Assembly (NCBI GenBank): GCA_900167925.1
Contig: FUZM01000002.1
Span: 62,001-126,000, forward strand
DNA: 64,000 nucleotides
Origin: Bacteroidales bacterium WCE2008
GTDB taxonomy: Bacteria; Bacteroidota; Bacteroidia; Bacteroidales; UBA932
Direction of reading: 5' to 3'
The translations under genes were made by a program, and so were the position numbers. Shown piece by piece: positions 9,517-18,305 of this stretch (position 1 is the first letter of the stretch; each line of letters begins with the position of its first letter). The notes beneath the pieces were generated by a model. That model was not told where the DNA came from, ran no database searches, and was given only the letters and a program-made list of their open reading frames with translations.

Positions 9517-9879
9517 ATGGCAACTACACCAAAGAAGAGAGCGGTTGTAAGCTACGAAAACATGTCTAAGGAGCTTGCCGAGGCCTTTGCCGAAAAATAT
9601 CCGAAAGGATTCAGTGATTACCTTCCTGATCTTCTCCGATATGATAAGCCGGATGGAACATGTTTTTATGCTGTGACGGTGGAAATCCCGGATGCAATAT
9701 ATCTCGTTAAAATAAAGATCAAAACTGACAATATCGACGATATCGAGCGCTGGCTTGACGGCGAAGACGGAAGCGATGAGGATGAGGCACCAGCAGGAGA
9801 TGGAGATACCGGAGGCGAACTCCCGGACGACAATATCTCCCAGTATTCCAACGGTGACGATGATTCTTCAGAAGCCTAG
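9517..9879 (+). CDS. Conserved acidic Bacteroidetes protein of unknown function
   Basis: I cannot assign a function to this 120-residue protein. Residues 1-80 form a compact segment (KRAVVSYENMSKELAEAFAEKYP, then FYAVTVEIPDAIYLVKIKIK) resembling short hypothetical proteins common in Bacteroidales. The last 45 residues are very acidic and low in complexity (Asp, Glu, Gly, Ser). I use ATG 9517 rather than the in-frame TTG 9511. It is a single-gene unit: its own promoter precedes it and a strong terminator follows at 9911-9944. A role involving nucleic acid or basic protein partners is possible but unsupported. Confidence 0.75.
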   Translation: MATTPKKRAVVSYENMSKELAEAFAEKYPKGFSDYLPDLLRYDKPDGTCFYAVTVEIPDAIYLVKIKIKTDNIDDIERWLDGEDGSDEDEAPAGDGDTGGELPDDNISQYSNGDDDSSEA

Positions 9880-9910
9880 GCGAATGTCGCAATTCCGCTT
9901 CTAGAAACTT

Positions 9911-9944
9911 AAGGATGACCTTGACGGTCATCCTTTCTTTTTTT
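9911..9944 (+). terminator. Intrinsic terminator after the small acidic protein gene
   Basis: The perfect arms AAGGATGACC and GGTCATCCTT enclose a 5-base loop and are followed by TCTTTTTTT. This is a textbook intrinsic terminator. Confidence 0.9.
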
Positions 9945-9988
9945 GGCTCGGAATATGCAGTGGTCATAGGGTATAAATCGGTGTGTCT

Positions 9989-11623
9989 ATGGATAAACCA
10001 ATCATATATCAGATGCTCCCGAGACTGTGGGGCAATACTAATGAAAAACTACATAAATCAGGGACGGTAGAGGAGAACGGAACGGGGCGCTTCAAGGACA
10101 TTGATAAGGTGACTCTTGATTACCTTAAGTCGTTGGGAGTCACTCATATATGGTATACGGGCGTGCTGCGCCACGCTACCTGCTGCGATACCCGCGGCTG
10201 CACCCCTTCGAGCTCCCAATGGGTCAAGGGAAACGCCGGATCCCCATACTCCATAACAGATTATTTCGACGTCAACCCATATCTGGCAGTCAAGCCGGAA
10301 GAAAGAATGGCAGAATTCAGGGCTCTGGTGCGCAGGACTCATGCGGCCGGCATGAAGGTAATCATCGACTTCGTGCCTAACCATGTCGCCAGAGATTACG
10401 GAAAATTCTCTCCGAAACCGATACGCAAGGGAAGAGATGCGCAGGGACATCCGGTCCTCGGCGCGCTGGACGACAAGACAGTCCATTGGAAACCGGACAA
10501 TGACTTCTTCTATTACCCAGGGCAGTCCCTTATACTACCGGTAAAAGGAACATACAAAGAGATGCCGGCTAAGGCCTCCGGAAACATCTATAGCCCGGAA
10601 CCGACGGTCAACGACTGGTACGATACAATCAAACTGAACTACTGCGACTTCCATACGGACACGTGGGACCGCATGTATGAGGCGGTATGCTTCTGGGCGT
10701 CTGTAGGTGTCGACGGGTTCAGGTGCGACATGGTGGAGCTCGTTCCGGCGGAATTCATGACCTGGCTGATCAAGGGCGTAAAGGCGGAGTTTCCTGAAGT
10801 GCAGTTCATTGCTGAAGTCTATCAGAAGAATCTCTACAATAAGTATGTCCATGAAGTCGGCTTCGATTACCTGTATGACAAATCCGGCTTGTATGATGCC
10901 CTCCATGATATAGTCACAGGCAATGTCAACAATGCCGGCGGCCCGATCGAGCAATGGCAGTCTGCCAGGAGGATAACATGGAACTGGCAATCGCTCGGAG
11001 ACGTGCAGCCGAACATGCTCAATTTCCTCGAGAACCATGATGAGCAGAGGATTGCCTCCGATTTCTTCGGACTTGACGCCCGCAACAGTTTTGCCGCCTT
11101 GTATGTATCCCTGTTCTTCAATACAGCCCCGTTCATGCTCTATTTCGGCCAGGAAATCGGCGAAAGGGGAATGGACGAGGAAGGAATGAGCGGAAAGGAT
11201 GGACGTACAACCATATTCGACTGGTGGAGTCCTGCGTCGCTTCGCCGACTCTTTCTCTCGGTACATGGAAAAGGGGAGCTGGAACTGGAGGAAAAAGCGG
11301 TGCTCGAAAAGTACAGGAAACTGCTTGCTTTCGCTTCGGAAGACGAGGCGATAAAGAAAGGCGTAACCTACGACCTGTGCTACTGCAACATGTATTCGGA
11401 AGGATTCAACATCGACAGGCACTTCGCATTCATCCGCAAATACGGAGAGGAAACCCTTCTGATAGTCAGCAACTTCGAACCTAAAGATTCGGACATCAGC
11501 ATAACCGTCCCGGCCGAGGCCTTCGAATGGCTTCAGATATCGCAGTCAGACAGCCTGAATGCGACAACTCCTGTCAAGGTCCATGTGCCGGCCTGCGACG
11601 GCGTTATACTAAACCTACGATAG
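9989..11623 (+). CDS. Alpha-amylase-family glycoside hydrolase (GH13)
   Basis: This 544-residue enzyme should act on alpha-glucans or malto-oligosaccharides. It has the GH13 barrel with all three catalytic acids: nucleophile D247 in GFRCDMVE, acid/base E276 in FIAEVY, and the transition-state stabiliser D351 in LENHDEQR. The conserved region I motif appears as IIDFVPNHVARD. There is no signal peptide, so it is probably cytoplasmic and works on glycogen or imported oligosaccharides. I start at ATG 9989; a GTG two codons earlier is also in frame. It converges with the PEP-binding gene on the other strand, overlapping it by 20 bases. Confidence 0.9.
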   Translation: MDKPIIYQMLPRLWGNTNEKLHKSGTVEENGTGRFKDIDKVTLDYLKSLGVTHIWYTGVLRHATCCDTRGCTPSSSQWVKGNAGSPYSITDYFDVNPYLAVKPEERMAEFRALVRRTHAAGMKVIIDFVPNHVARDYGKFSPKPIRKGRDAQGHPVLGALDDKTVHWKPDNDFFYYPGQSLILPVKGTYKEMPAKASGNIYSPEPTVNDWYDTIKLNYCDFHTDTWDRMYEAVCFWASVGVDGFRCDMVELVPAEFMTWLIKGVKAEFPEVQFIAEVYQKNLYNKYVHEVGFDYLYDKSGLYDALHDIVTGNVNNAGGPIEQWQSARRITWNWQSLGDVQPNMLNFLENHDEQRIASDFFGLDARNSFAALYVSLFFNTAPFMLYFGQEIGERGMDEEGMSGKDGRTTIFDWWSPASLRRLFLSVHGKGELELEEKAVLEKYRKLLAFASEDEAIKKGVTYDLCYCNMYSEGFNIDRHFAFIRKYGEETLLIVSNFEPKDSDISITVPAEAFEWLQISQSDSLNATTPVKVHVPACDGVILNLR

Positions 11624-14537
11624 CCTTGTTGGAATTCCTGTCGATATAAGCTTTGATCTCGCCCGGGGCCTCATAGACCTGGGCGTATTTTCCTTCATGG
11701 ACCAGCCTCATGCCCGAGAGAGCCTCTATGTTCAGATGCTCCGGATGCATTACTAGGTCAACGGAAAGATAGCCGACTCCGAGAGAAGTGATGTTCTGGA
11801 AGAAATGAGTACCCTGGCTCGGCTCTATCTGGAATCCCGGGATGCCGCATTCCACTATCATCCTGGCTTCGGAGATGTCGCTCCAGATCACAGGGACGCC
11901 GAGGCTCTGCACAGACGAACCCCACCTTCCAGGACCGATAAGCAGATAACCTTCCTCAGCAGCCTTCATCTTGTTGTTGATGTCTGCAATCTCGGCGGCA
12001 ATCTGGACGGTCTTCATGTTGTCGAACCTGTCGGCAGGAACATAGACGATCTTCTTCATTCCCTCGATATATCCGACTCCAAGGGCCCTCTCAGAGCGTA
12101 CCAGAGTCTGCTTAAGCTCTTCTTCCACCTTCTCCACGGTAGTATCCGAACCCTTCGAATACTCGCTTATAGGACGGATCTGAAGAAGCTTCATAGACAA
12201 TTTCTGTCCGTCTTCCGAAAGGTCGGCCGCAAACTCCAGCTCGACTTCGCTCATCAGCTCCTTGCGGCAGATGTCCATGATTTCGCGGATAGCCTTGGCG
12301 ACCGGGAAACGGTCATATTTAAGGATATAGTCGTATGAAACAATCCTCGGGCCAATCTTGTTTACTCCAGGGTTTATACGGTCATTCTCTCCGTCATAGG
12401 TGGAGAATACGTACTGAGGGAAAGGAAGATCGTCGACCGCCTGGGATACAGGAACATTGATGAAGTTGACTCCCTCGTTCCTTGAAATCTTGAACGCGCC
12501 CGGACGAAGGTCCAGGGCATACATCATAGGCTGGGTCTCTTTAAGGGCTATGTCAGTCTTGGACAGCTGAAGAATCTTCTTTGGGAAGCGCGGGCTGAAA
12601 CGCAGGGTGCGTCCGCCGTCGACCACGGTCTTACCGAGACCTACGGCAAGATTGACGATACCGTCCTCTGCCTTTTCGTTGCCGATAGGGTAGAAGTTGA
12701 TGCTTCGTGCGACGCCTGACATAAGCGGATAATAGAATCCCTTGTGGTCTGATCCGCAGATACTCTGCACGATGACGGCCATCTTTTCCTCACTCTGGAG
12801 GTTGCCGGTAGAGTGGATATATGTCCTCGCTCCGTTATAGTAAGCAGAAGCGTAGACGCTCTTTATGGCTTTGTCGAGCATACGGAGCATCTGCTCCCTG
12901 TTCTCGGCATTTGGAATCATGTAAGTGGAATAAACTCCGGCGAAAGGCTGGTAATTGCTGTCCTCGAGCTTCGAGCTGGACCTGATCGCAAGCGGAGTGT
13001 GCACAGTCTTGAGATAGGCTCTCAGCTGTGCGATAAGCTGTTCCGGAAGACGCGAGGCCACAAATTCGGAGAGTATCTCGTCGTCCGAAAGTTCGGAGTC
13101 GATTATATACTGGAGACCGTTCTGCTCGATGAACTGGTCGAAATAGTCGGTGCTGATGACTATCGATCTCGGGATGGACAGGCTCATGTCCGGATATGCG
13201 TCCGTGAGACTGTACTTTTCTACCAGAGAATTAAGGAAAGCGAGACCTCTGGCCTTGCCGCCGAGGGATCCGTCGCCAAGCCGGGCGAAGGTTATGTAAT
13301 CCTCATATGTGTCCTCATCGAAACGGGCGATTATTCCGCGTCCGATGGATTTCAGGTAAGCCCTGATCTGAGTCTTTATGAAGCTTCGGGCATTGTTGCC
13401 GTCGATATGGTGCTCGCTCCTGAAAGTTCGGCCGAGATTGAACAGGCCGCGGGCAAAAAGCCACTTGGAGAACATGTTCTTCGAGGTGCTGTCTACCAAA
13501 GCGTTATCCGGAACTACATCAACAATCTCTTGAAGCTCCAGAAGATTGGATGCGCGGGCGTATTCCGTGCCGTTGCTGTCCCTGAAGACAAAGTCTCCGA
13601 AGCAGAGTTCCTCCCTCATGTATTCGGCCAGTTCGCTGAACAGGGTGCGGGAGTACTTTTTCATGAAACTTGCCCCGAGTTTCTTGGCGGTCTCGGCGAG
13701 AGTCCCCTGCGAGGACTGCATGAGCACAGGCATCAGCGGCTCGTCTTTTCTGATCATGGTGACGAGGTCGATTCCGGCGTCGAGTTTTTCGGTCTTAGGA
13801 TTGTCTCCTCTGTGGATCACCATTCCGACGTCGGTAATGATGCCCAGGAAGTTGTTCTGGTAGCGTTTATATGTAGTTACGGCGTCTTCGTAGCAGGTCT
13901 CGAGAAGGATTTTCGGACGGAATCTCTTCAGATTCCTCTTCTGCTCCTCGTTGAGAGTCTCCTTAACGAATTCGTTGCTCTGCATGAGGACCATCTTGTA
14001 CAGCTCAGGCAGGTAGGTGGAGTAGTATCGGATGGAGTCCTCCACAAGCAGTATCGCCTGCACTCCGACATCGAGTATGTCGTGGTCGGCGTTGCGCTTG
14101 TCCTCGAACAGCTTGATTATGGCAAGTATCAGGTCCGCGTTGCCGTGCCAGCTGAAGATGAAGTCGATATCTTCGATTCGGGAAGTGACCCTGCGGCGGA
14201 TTTCCTTCGAGTAGTGCATCAGAAGCACGAAAGGAATCTTGCGCCCTTCGGCCTTGAGCCTGGCGGCAAGCGGGAAGATATCCTTGTCGCTGTCATTGAA
14301 CATACAGATGATCATGTCGAAGTCGTCAGTGCTGTCGAGCAGCGCTCCGGCTTTCTCGGCGGTGTTGGCCCAGATGAAGGTCGGAGGATCCGAAATGTTG
14401 AGATCTATATACTCCTGGGTTATCCGGGATTCAATACGACCGTCCTCTTCCATGATGAATGCGTCATAGTTGCTGCATATCATCAGGACTTTGTTGATTC
14501 TGTATGTGAACAGAGTACGGAAATCGGTGCTTGTCAT
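11604..14537 (-). CDS. Receiver-like/PEP-pyruvate-binding (PPDK_N) protein, about 977 residues
   Basis: This large protein combines two receiver-like segments with a PEP/pyruvate-binding ATP-grasp domain. The first segment (about residues 15-130) is a degenerate receiver. The second (about 160-320) keeps LLVEDS, an aspartate in IITDVGM, and a lysine in SFMKKYSRT. From about residue 425 the PPDK N-terminal domain begins with GSLGGKARGLAFL and includes the nucleotide-binding RSSSKLEDSNYQPFAGVYST. I see no phosphohistidine swivel domain or PEP-utilising barrel, so it is unlikely to be a full PEP synthase or pyruvate phosphate dikinase. The family is widespread in Bacteroidetes; a regulatory or glucan-related role is speculation. 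Confidence 0.8.
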   Translation of the reverse strand: MTSTDFRTLFTYRINKVLMICSNYDAFIMEEDGRIESRITQEYIDLNISDPPTFIWANTAEKAGALLDSTDDFDMIICMFNDSDKDIFPLAARLKAEGRKIPFVLLMHYSKEIRRRVTSRIEDIDFIFSWHGNADLILAIIKLFEDKRNADHDILDVGVQAILLVEDSIRYYSTYLPELYKMVLMQSNEFVKETLNEEQKRNLKRFRPKILLETCYEDAVTTYKRYQNNFLGIITDVGMVIHRGDNPKTEKLDAGIDLVTMIRKDEPLMPVLMQSSQGTLAETAKKLGASFMKKYSRTLFSELAEYMREELCFGDFVFRDSNGTEYARASNLLELQEIVDVVPDNALVDSTSKNMFSKWLFARGLFNLGRTFRSEHHIDGNNARSFIKTQIRAYLKSIGRGIIARFDEDTYEDYITFARLGDGSLGGKARGLAFLNSLVEKYSLTDAYPDMSLSIPRSIVISTDYFDQFIEQNGLQYIIDSELSDDEILSEFVASRLPEQLIAQLRAYLKTVHTPLAIRSSSKLEDSNYQPFAGVYSTYMIPNAENREQMLRMLDKAIKSVYASAYYNGARTYIHSTGNLQSEEKMAVIVQSICGSDHKGFYYPLMSGVARSINFYPIGNEKAEDGIVNLAVGLGKTVVDGGRTLRFSPRFPKKILQLSKTDIALKETQPMMYALDLRPGAFKISRNEGVNFINVPVSQAVDDLPFPQYVFSTYDGENDRINPGVNKIGPRIVSYDYILKYDRFPVAKAIREIMDICRKELMSEVELEFAADLSEDGQKLSMKLLQIRPISEYSKGSDTTVEKVEEELKQTLVRSERALGVGYIEGMKKIVYVPADRFDNMKTVQIAAEIADINNKMKAAEEGYLLIGPGRWGSSVQSLGVPVIWSDISEARMIVECGIPGFQIEPSQGTHFFQNITSLGVGYLSVDLVMHPEHLNIEALSGMRLVHEGKYAQVYEAPGEIKAYIDRNSNKAIVGLV

Positions 14538-14545
14538 AATAATTC

Positions 14546-14577
14546 ATAAAAAAGGCGATGACGGCAGTCATCGCCTT
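14546..14577 (-). terminator. Intrinsic terminator between DUF3276 and the PEP-binding gene
   Basis: On the minus strand the arms AAGGCGATGAC and GTCATCGCCTT enclose a 4-base loop and are followed by a run of T residues. It ends only about 10 bases before the ATG of the PEP-binding gene, with no obvious promoter in between, so it may act as an attenuator for that gene. Confidence 0.8.
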
Positions 14578-14595
14578 ATGGTTTATATCGTGATT

Positions 14596-14937
14596 CTAGA
14601 AGTTTCCGAAGTCATCGTAACCGGAATCCTTGCGAGGACGCTCCGGCACGTCTTTGAGACAATTTGTCTTGATGTAGTCGATTGTCTCCTGGAGGCCTTC
14701 AACGAATTTCTCGAAGTCTTCCTTGTAAAGGAAAATCTTGTGCTTGTCATACGAAAAGCGGCCGTCTGTCTCTACTCGTCTCTTGCTTTCCGTAATAGTC
14801 AAGAAGAAGTCGTTACGGCCCTTCGTTGCCTTTACATCAAAGAAATAAGTACGTTTCCCCGCTCTGACAGGCTTGGAATACACATCCTCCCCCTGACGAT
14901 CCTGCGCGTAAGCGCTGTCATAATCTTCACTGTACAT
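14596..14937 (-). CDS. DUF3276 family protein (PUR-alpha-like nucleic-acid-binding)
   Basis: This 113-residue protein matches DUF3276, a Bacteroidetes family with a fold related to the PUR single-stranded nucleic-acid-binding repeat. The conserved core reads YSKPVRAGKRTYFFDVKATK, then FLTITESKRR, then KIFLYKEDFEKFVEGL. A tyrosine- and aspartate-rich N-terminus precedes it, and the tail is basic and disordered. It is divergently transcribed from nusB and ends at a strong terminator. The cellular role is unknown; RNA or ssDNA binding is inferred from the fold. Confidence 0.85.
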   Translation of the reverse strand: MYSEDYDSAYAQDRQGEDVYSKPVRAGKRTYFFDVKATKGRNDFFLTITESKRRVETDGRFSYDKHKIFLYKEDFEKFVEGLQETIDYIKTNCLKDVPERPRKDSGYDDFGNF

Positions 14938-14969
14938 GATTTGTTGGTATTTTGTTAGTTAAAACTTCT

Positions 14970-15008
14970 CAAATGTAGGCATTTTTCTGAAAATTCAACC
15001 TATCTTTG
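14970..15008. promoter_or_regulatory. Divergent promoters for DUF3276 (minus) and nusB (plus)
   Basis: Minus strand: TACATTTG at 14970-14977 serves the DUF3276 gene. Plus strand: TATCTTTG at 15001-15008 serves nusB, 24 bases before its ATG. The two -7 boxes are 23 bases apart, so the upstream parts of the promoters overlap. Confidence 0.7.
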
Positions 15009-15032
15009 CATAAATTTTTGTAAGAAACCGAT

Positions 15033-15971
15033 ATGCTTAACAGGAAAATTCTTAGGATCAAAGCCTTCAAGGTCATATATGCCCACGCAGTGACCGGAAC
15101 CCTTACCCAGGACGAGGCTGTATCCGAGCTTATAAGGTCGTGTGAAGCGACAAGAGATCTTTACCTTCTGATGCTGGCCCTCGTGGGACCTTTGACATCG
15201 GAGGCCCGCAGGCGCATTGATGCCGCCAAGGGCAAATTCAATCCTACCGAGGAAGACCTTAACCCTAACGAGAAGTTTGCGGACAACGCCCTTGCCGGCG
15301 TACTTGCCGCAGATCCGGACTTCAATAAACTCATTGACAGGAAGAAACTCTCATGGGCCCGTTACGAGCCTTTCGTCCAGAGACTTCTCGATACCGTTTC
15401 AGAAAAGGATTATTTCAAAGAGTACATGGCTTCGGAGACCAAGTCCCTCAAGGAAGACTGCGCTCTCTTTACGAAGATCTACGAAGAAGAATTCGTGGAC
15501 AATGAGGATATCTATCCTATTCTCGAAGAGCAGTCCCTTTACTGGTACGACGACCTCGCCTATGCCCTTACATGGTGCTGCCACACTCTCGAGGATCTCG
15601 CCAGGGGACGCCAGTGGAGACTTCCGGAGCTGTACCAGAGCGATGAGGTACGCCGCAGGAAGAACGTCACCGACATGGAGAGCGACGCCGATTTCGTCAA
15701 GAAACTCGTGAAGGCCGCCCTTGCCGGATATGAAAGGTACTTTGCCAAAGTCAATGAAATGGCCCCGGACTGGGACAGCGACCGTCTGTTCTCTTCCGAC
15801 ATGGCTATCATAGCATGCGCGATGGCCGAGGTCGAGAGTCTCGGAACTCCTCCGAAGATCGTTCTCAACGAATATATCGAAATCGCCAAGCATTACTGTG
15901 CCGCCAAGAGCTGCGGCTTTATCAACGGAGTGCTTGACAGACTTATTAAGGAAACTAACGTAAATATTTAA
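15033..15971 (+). CDS. nusB: Transcription antitermination protein NusB
   Basis: NusB joins the antitermination complex on rRNA operons. At 312 residues this is the long Bacteroidetes form, about twice the E. coli length. The start (MLNRKILRIKAFKVIYAH) matches the family, and the canonical NusB fold occupies the C-terminal half (DRLFSSDMAIIACAMAEV, then PPKIVLNEYIEIAKHY). A middle insertion of about 130 residues is typical of the phylum. It opens a same-strand cluster with yajC, 13 bases downstream. Confidence 0.92.
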   Translation: MLNRKILRIKAFKVIYAHAVTGTLTQDEAVSELIRSCEATRDLYLLMLALVGPLTSEARRRIDAAKGKFNPTEEDLNPNEKFADNALAGVLAADPDFNKLIDRKKLSWARYEPFVQRLLDTVSEKDYFKEYMASETKSLKEDCALFTKIYEEEFVDNEDIYPILEEQSLYWYDDLAYALTWCCHTLEDLARGRQWRLPELYQSDEVRRRKNVTDMESDADFVKKLVKAALAGYERYFAKVNEMAPDWDSDRLFSSDMAIIACAMAEVESLGTPPKIVLNEYIEIAKHYCAAKSCGFINGVLDRLIKETNVNI

Positions 15972-15984
15972 TTAATAATACATT

Positions 15985-16305
15985 ATGAATATTTTAACAA
16001 TTATTCTCCAGGCAGCGGCTCCTCAGCCTGCAGGTGGCAGCATGATGCCTAGCATCCTTATGCTCGTCCTGCTTTTCGCTGTTTTCTATTTCCTCATGAT
16101 CCGTCCTCAGCGCAAGCAGCAGAAGGAACTTCAGAACTTCCGCGACTCGCTCAAGAAAGGTGACAAGGTAGTTACCGCCGGAGGCATATATGGCACTGTG
16201 GCTGAAATCGAAGAGAAGACCGTTCTTCTCAAGGTCGACGGCGAGGTGAAACTCAGAGTCGACAAGAATTCTCTCAGCAGAGACTTCTCCGCAAACGCTC
16301 AGTAA
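15985..16305 (+). CDS. yajC: Preprotein translocase subunit YajC
   Basis: YajC is an accessory membrane subunit of the SecDF-YajC complex. The 106-residue protein has one N-terminal membrane helix (ILMLVLLFAVFYFLMIRPQ), the family hallmark RPQRKQQKE, and a small cytoplasmic domain with GDKVVTAGGIYG. It follows nusB closely and precedes the ybbR-like gene by 5 bases. Confidence 0.95.
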   Translation: MNILTIILQAAAPQPAGGSMMPSILMLVLLFAVFYFLMIRPQRKQQKELQNFRDSLKKGDKVVTAGGIYGTVAEIEEKTVLLKVDGEVKLRVDKNSLSRDFSANAQ

Positions 16306-16310
16306 AGACC

Positions 16311-17282
16311 ATGTCCGGTAACCGGATATCTGGAAAGTTCAAGAAACTTAACGGGAGAGACCTGGCAGTATTTCTGCTGTCCCTCCTGTTGGCTTTCGGT
16401 ATCTGGCTTATCCATAATCTGTCCCTCGACTACGTCAGGGTCGTAAATGTCCCTATCAAGGCAAGCTGCAATCTGGAGGGACACGCTCTTGTCTCGGCCA
16501 ATGATGCTGTCGTCCAGGCCCGCTGCCGCACTACCGGCTACGACCTGATGCGTCTGGAAAAGGCGGCCAAGGGCAACCCCGTTCTCGTGGAATTCCGTCC
16601 CGAGGACATGAAACATAAATCCGGCGAGCAGTTCTATATCGTCTCGTCTGATCTCATCAACTACGTCCAGACTCTTTTCGGGAACAGTTCGTCCCTGGAG
16701 TCTTTCATTACTGATACCCTGAAATTCCGTTTTCCATACGAAAACAGCCGCAAGGTGCCTGTAAGGCCGGTATGTACTCTGTCATTCAAGTCCCAGTACA
16801 CTTCCGTCGGCCAGCTCAGGGTACTTCCGGATTCCGTCGTATTGTACGGCGAGCCGTACCATCTCAGCAATATCGATGCTGTATATACGGAATCTTTCAG
16901 TCTCGAGGATCTCTCCAACAGTACCCATGGCGAAGTCGCGCTTGAGCATGTAAGGGGAGTCCGCATGTCCGACCAGAAGGTCGATTATGCAATCGATGTC
17001 ACCCGTTTTGTGGAGCAGCAGGCTACTTTGAGCATCTCTGCCAGAAACGTTCCTACCGACAGGAAACTTAATATCTATCCTTCCAGGGCGCAGGTCTATT
17101 TCCGCTGTGCCTTCCCTCTGACGACAGACCCGGTAAAAGGTGTAAGGTTCTACATAGACTATAAGGATTTCGCAAATTCCCTTGACGGAAAATGCATTCC
17201 GAAAGTCTCCGGCCTTTCTCCGGATGTGTTGAGCTACAAGATCGAACCTCAGGTGTTCGAGTGTGTCGAAAACTTCAGATAA
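16311..17282 (+). CDS. YbbR-like domain protein
   Basis: This 323-residue protein has one N-terminal membrane helix (about residues 20-38, AVFLLSLLLAFGIWLIHN) and then an extracytoplasmic region of beta-rich YbbR-type repeats (for example VPVRPVCTLSFKSQYTSVG and PDSVVLYGEP). In Firmicutes YbbR/CdaR regulates the diadenylate cyclase, but no such gene lies nearby. In Bacteroidetes this protein commonly sits between yajC and coaE, as here. Its biochemical role is unknown. Confidence 0.82.
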   Translation: MSGNRISGKFKKLNGRDLAVFLLSLLLAFGIWLIHNLSLDYVRVVNVPIKASCNLEGHALVSANDAVVQARCRTTGYDLMRLEKAAKGNPVLVEFRPEDMKHKSGEQFYIVSSDLINYVQTLFGNSSSLESFITDTLKFRFPYENSRKVPVRPVCTLSFKSQYTSVGQLRVLPDSVVLYGEPYHLSNIDAVYTESFSLEDLSNSTHGEVALEHVRGVRMSDQKVDYAIDVTRFVEQQATLSISARNVPTDRKLNIYPSRAQVYFRCAFPLTTDPVKGVRFYIDYKDFANSLDGKCIPKVSGLSPDVLSYKIEPQVFECVENFR

Positions 17283-17296
17283 TCAGATAAATAACT

Positions 17297-17878
17297 ATGA
17301 AAACAATTCTCGTGACCGGAGGCATAGGCAGTGGGAAGACTGCCGTTTGTCAATACCTTGAAGAAAAAGGAATCCCCGTGTATTACAGCGATGAAAGGAC
17401 AAAATCCCTGTATGATTCCGATCCGTCCATTGTCGATGCCCTTGAAAAAACATTCGGTACAAGCCTCAGAACCGCTGACGGCGGACTCGACCGCAAGGCG
17501 CTTGCCGACGTCATCTTCGGAGTTCCGGAGAATCTTTCTGCTCTCGAATCCATTGTCCATCCTGCAGTGCTGAAGGACTTTCTCTCCTGGAGGGAAAGCC
17601 AGAAAGGGTGCAGGGCTGTCGCAATGGAATCGGCGATAGCGAAGGAAAGGCCGCTTTTCGACGGCAGCTATGATTATGTTATGCTTGTAGAAGCCCCGTG
17701 GCAGACAAGGCTGGAAAGGGCCTGCAAAAGAGACAATGCTGAACGGGATGCGGTGCTGAAAAGGATGAAGGCGCAATACACTCGTGAGGAGAAGGCTGAC
17801 GTCATAGTGAATAACGATCTTGACGAGTCTGTAATGAAGGAAAGAGTTGATTTAGCTTTAAAATTACTATCTTTGTAA
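17297..17878 (+). CDS. coaE: Dephospho-CoA kinase
   Basis: CoaE performs the last step of coenzyme A synthesis, phosphorylating dephospho-CoA. The 193-residue protein has the P-loop TGGIGSGKTAV at its N-terminus, the conserved DxGLDRK-type segment (DGGLDRKALADVIF) and VHPAVL. It starts 14 bases after the ybbR-like stop. Confidence 0.93.
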   Translation: MKTILVTGGIGSGKTAVCQYLEEKGIPVYYSDERTKSLYDSDPSIVDALEKTFGTSLRTADGGLDRKALADVIFGVPENLSALESIVHPAVLKDFLSWRESQKGCRAVAMESAIAKERPLFDGSYDYVMLVEAPWQTRLERACKRDNAERDAVLKRMKAQYTREEKADVIVNNDLDESVMKERVDLALKLLSL

Positions 17879-17894
17879 AAACAATTAATTGAAG

Positions 17895-18305
17895 ATGAAA
17901 ACTGATCTTACTAAAATTCTGTCTGTATCAGGCCAGCATGGCCTTTATCTATATCTTGCTCAGGCCCGCAACGGAGCTATCGCTGAGGCACTTGCGACAA
18001 AGAACCGCGTCTGCTTCGATGTCAAGAGCCGTATAACGACTCTCGCTGATATCTCTATCTACACCAACGAGGGCGAGCTCAAGCTCAAGGACGTGTTCGT
18101 CAAGCTGCATGAGGTCCTCGGAGACAAGGATGCTCCTACCGCCAAGGCTTCTGCTGACGAGCTCAAGAAACTCTTCAAGCAGGCCGTGCCTGATTACGAT
18201 GGAGACCGTTTCTACGTGTCCCACATGAAGAAAGTAGTCGAGTGGTACAACGAACTCAAGAATTTCGCTTCCCTCGATTTCGAGACAGAAGAAGAGTCGA
18301 AGTAA
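17895..18305 (+). CDS. DUF5606 domain protein
   Basis: This 136-residue protein of unknown function belongs to a conserved Bacteroidetes family. The N-terminal half (LTKILSVSGQHGLYLYLAQAR, then GAIAEALATKNR) resembles a small beta-barrel and the C-terminal half is helical. I use ATG 17895; a TTG two codons upstream is also in frame. Its TAA overlaps the rimO ATG in TAATG, so the two are translationally coupled. Confidence 0.8.
   Translation: MKTDLTKILSVSGQHGLYLYLAQARNGAIAEALATKNRVCFDVKSRITTLADISIYTNEGELKLKDVFVKLHEVLGDKDAPTAKASADELKKLFKQAVPDYDGDRFYVSHMKKVVEWYNELKNFASLDFETEEESK

Noticed and set aside
12813..14549. 578-residue plus-strand open frame opposite the PEP-binding gene
   Set aside because: It is antisense to a well-supported gene with clear domains. 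Its translation has no recognisable motifs and it lacks a promoter.
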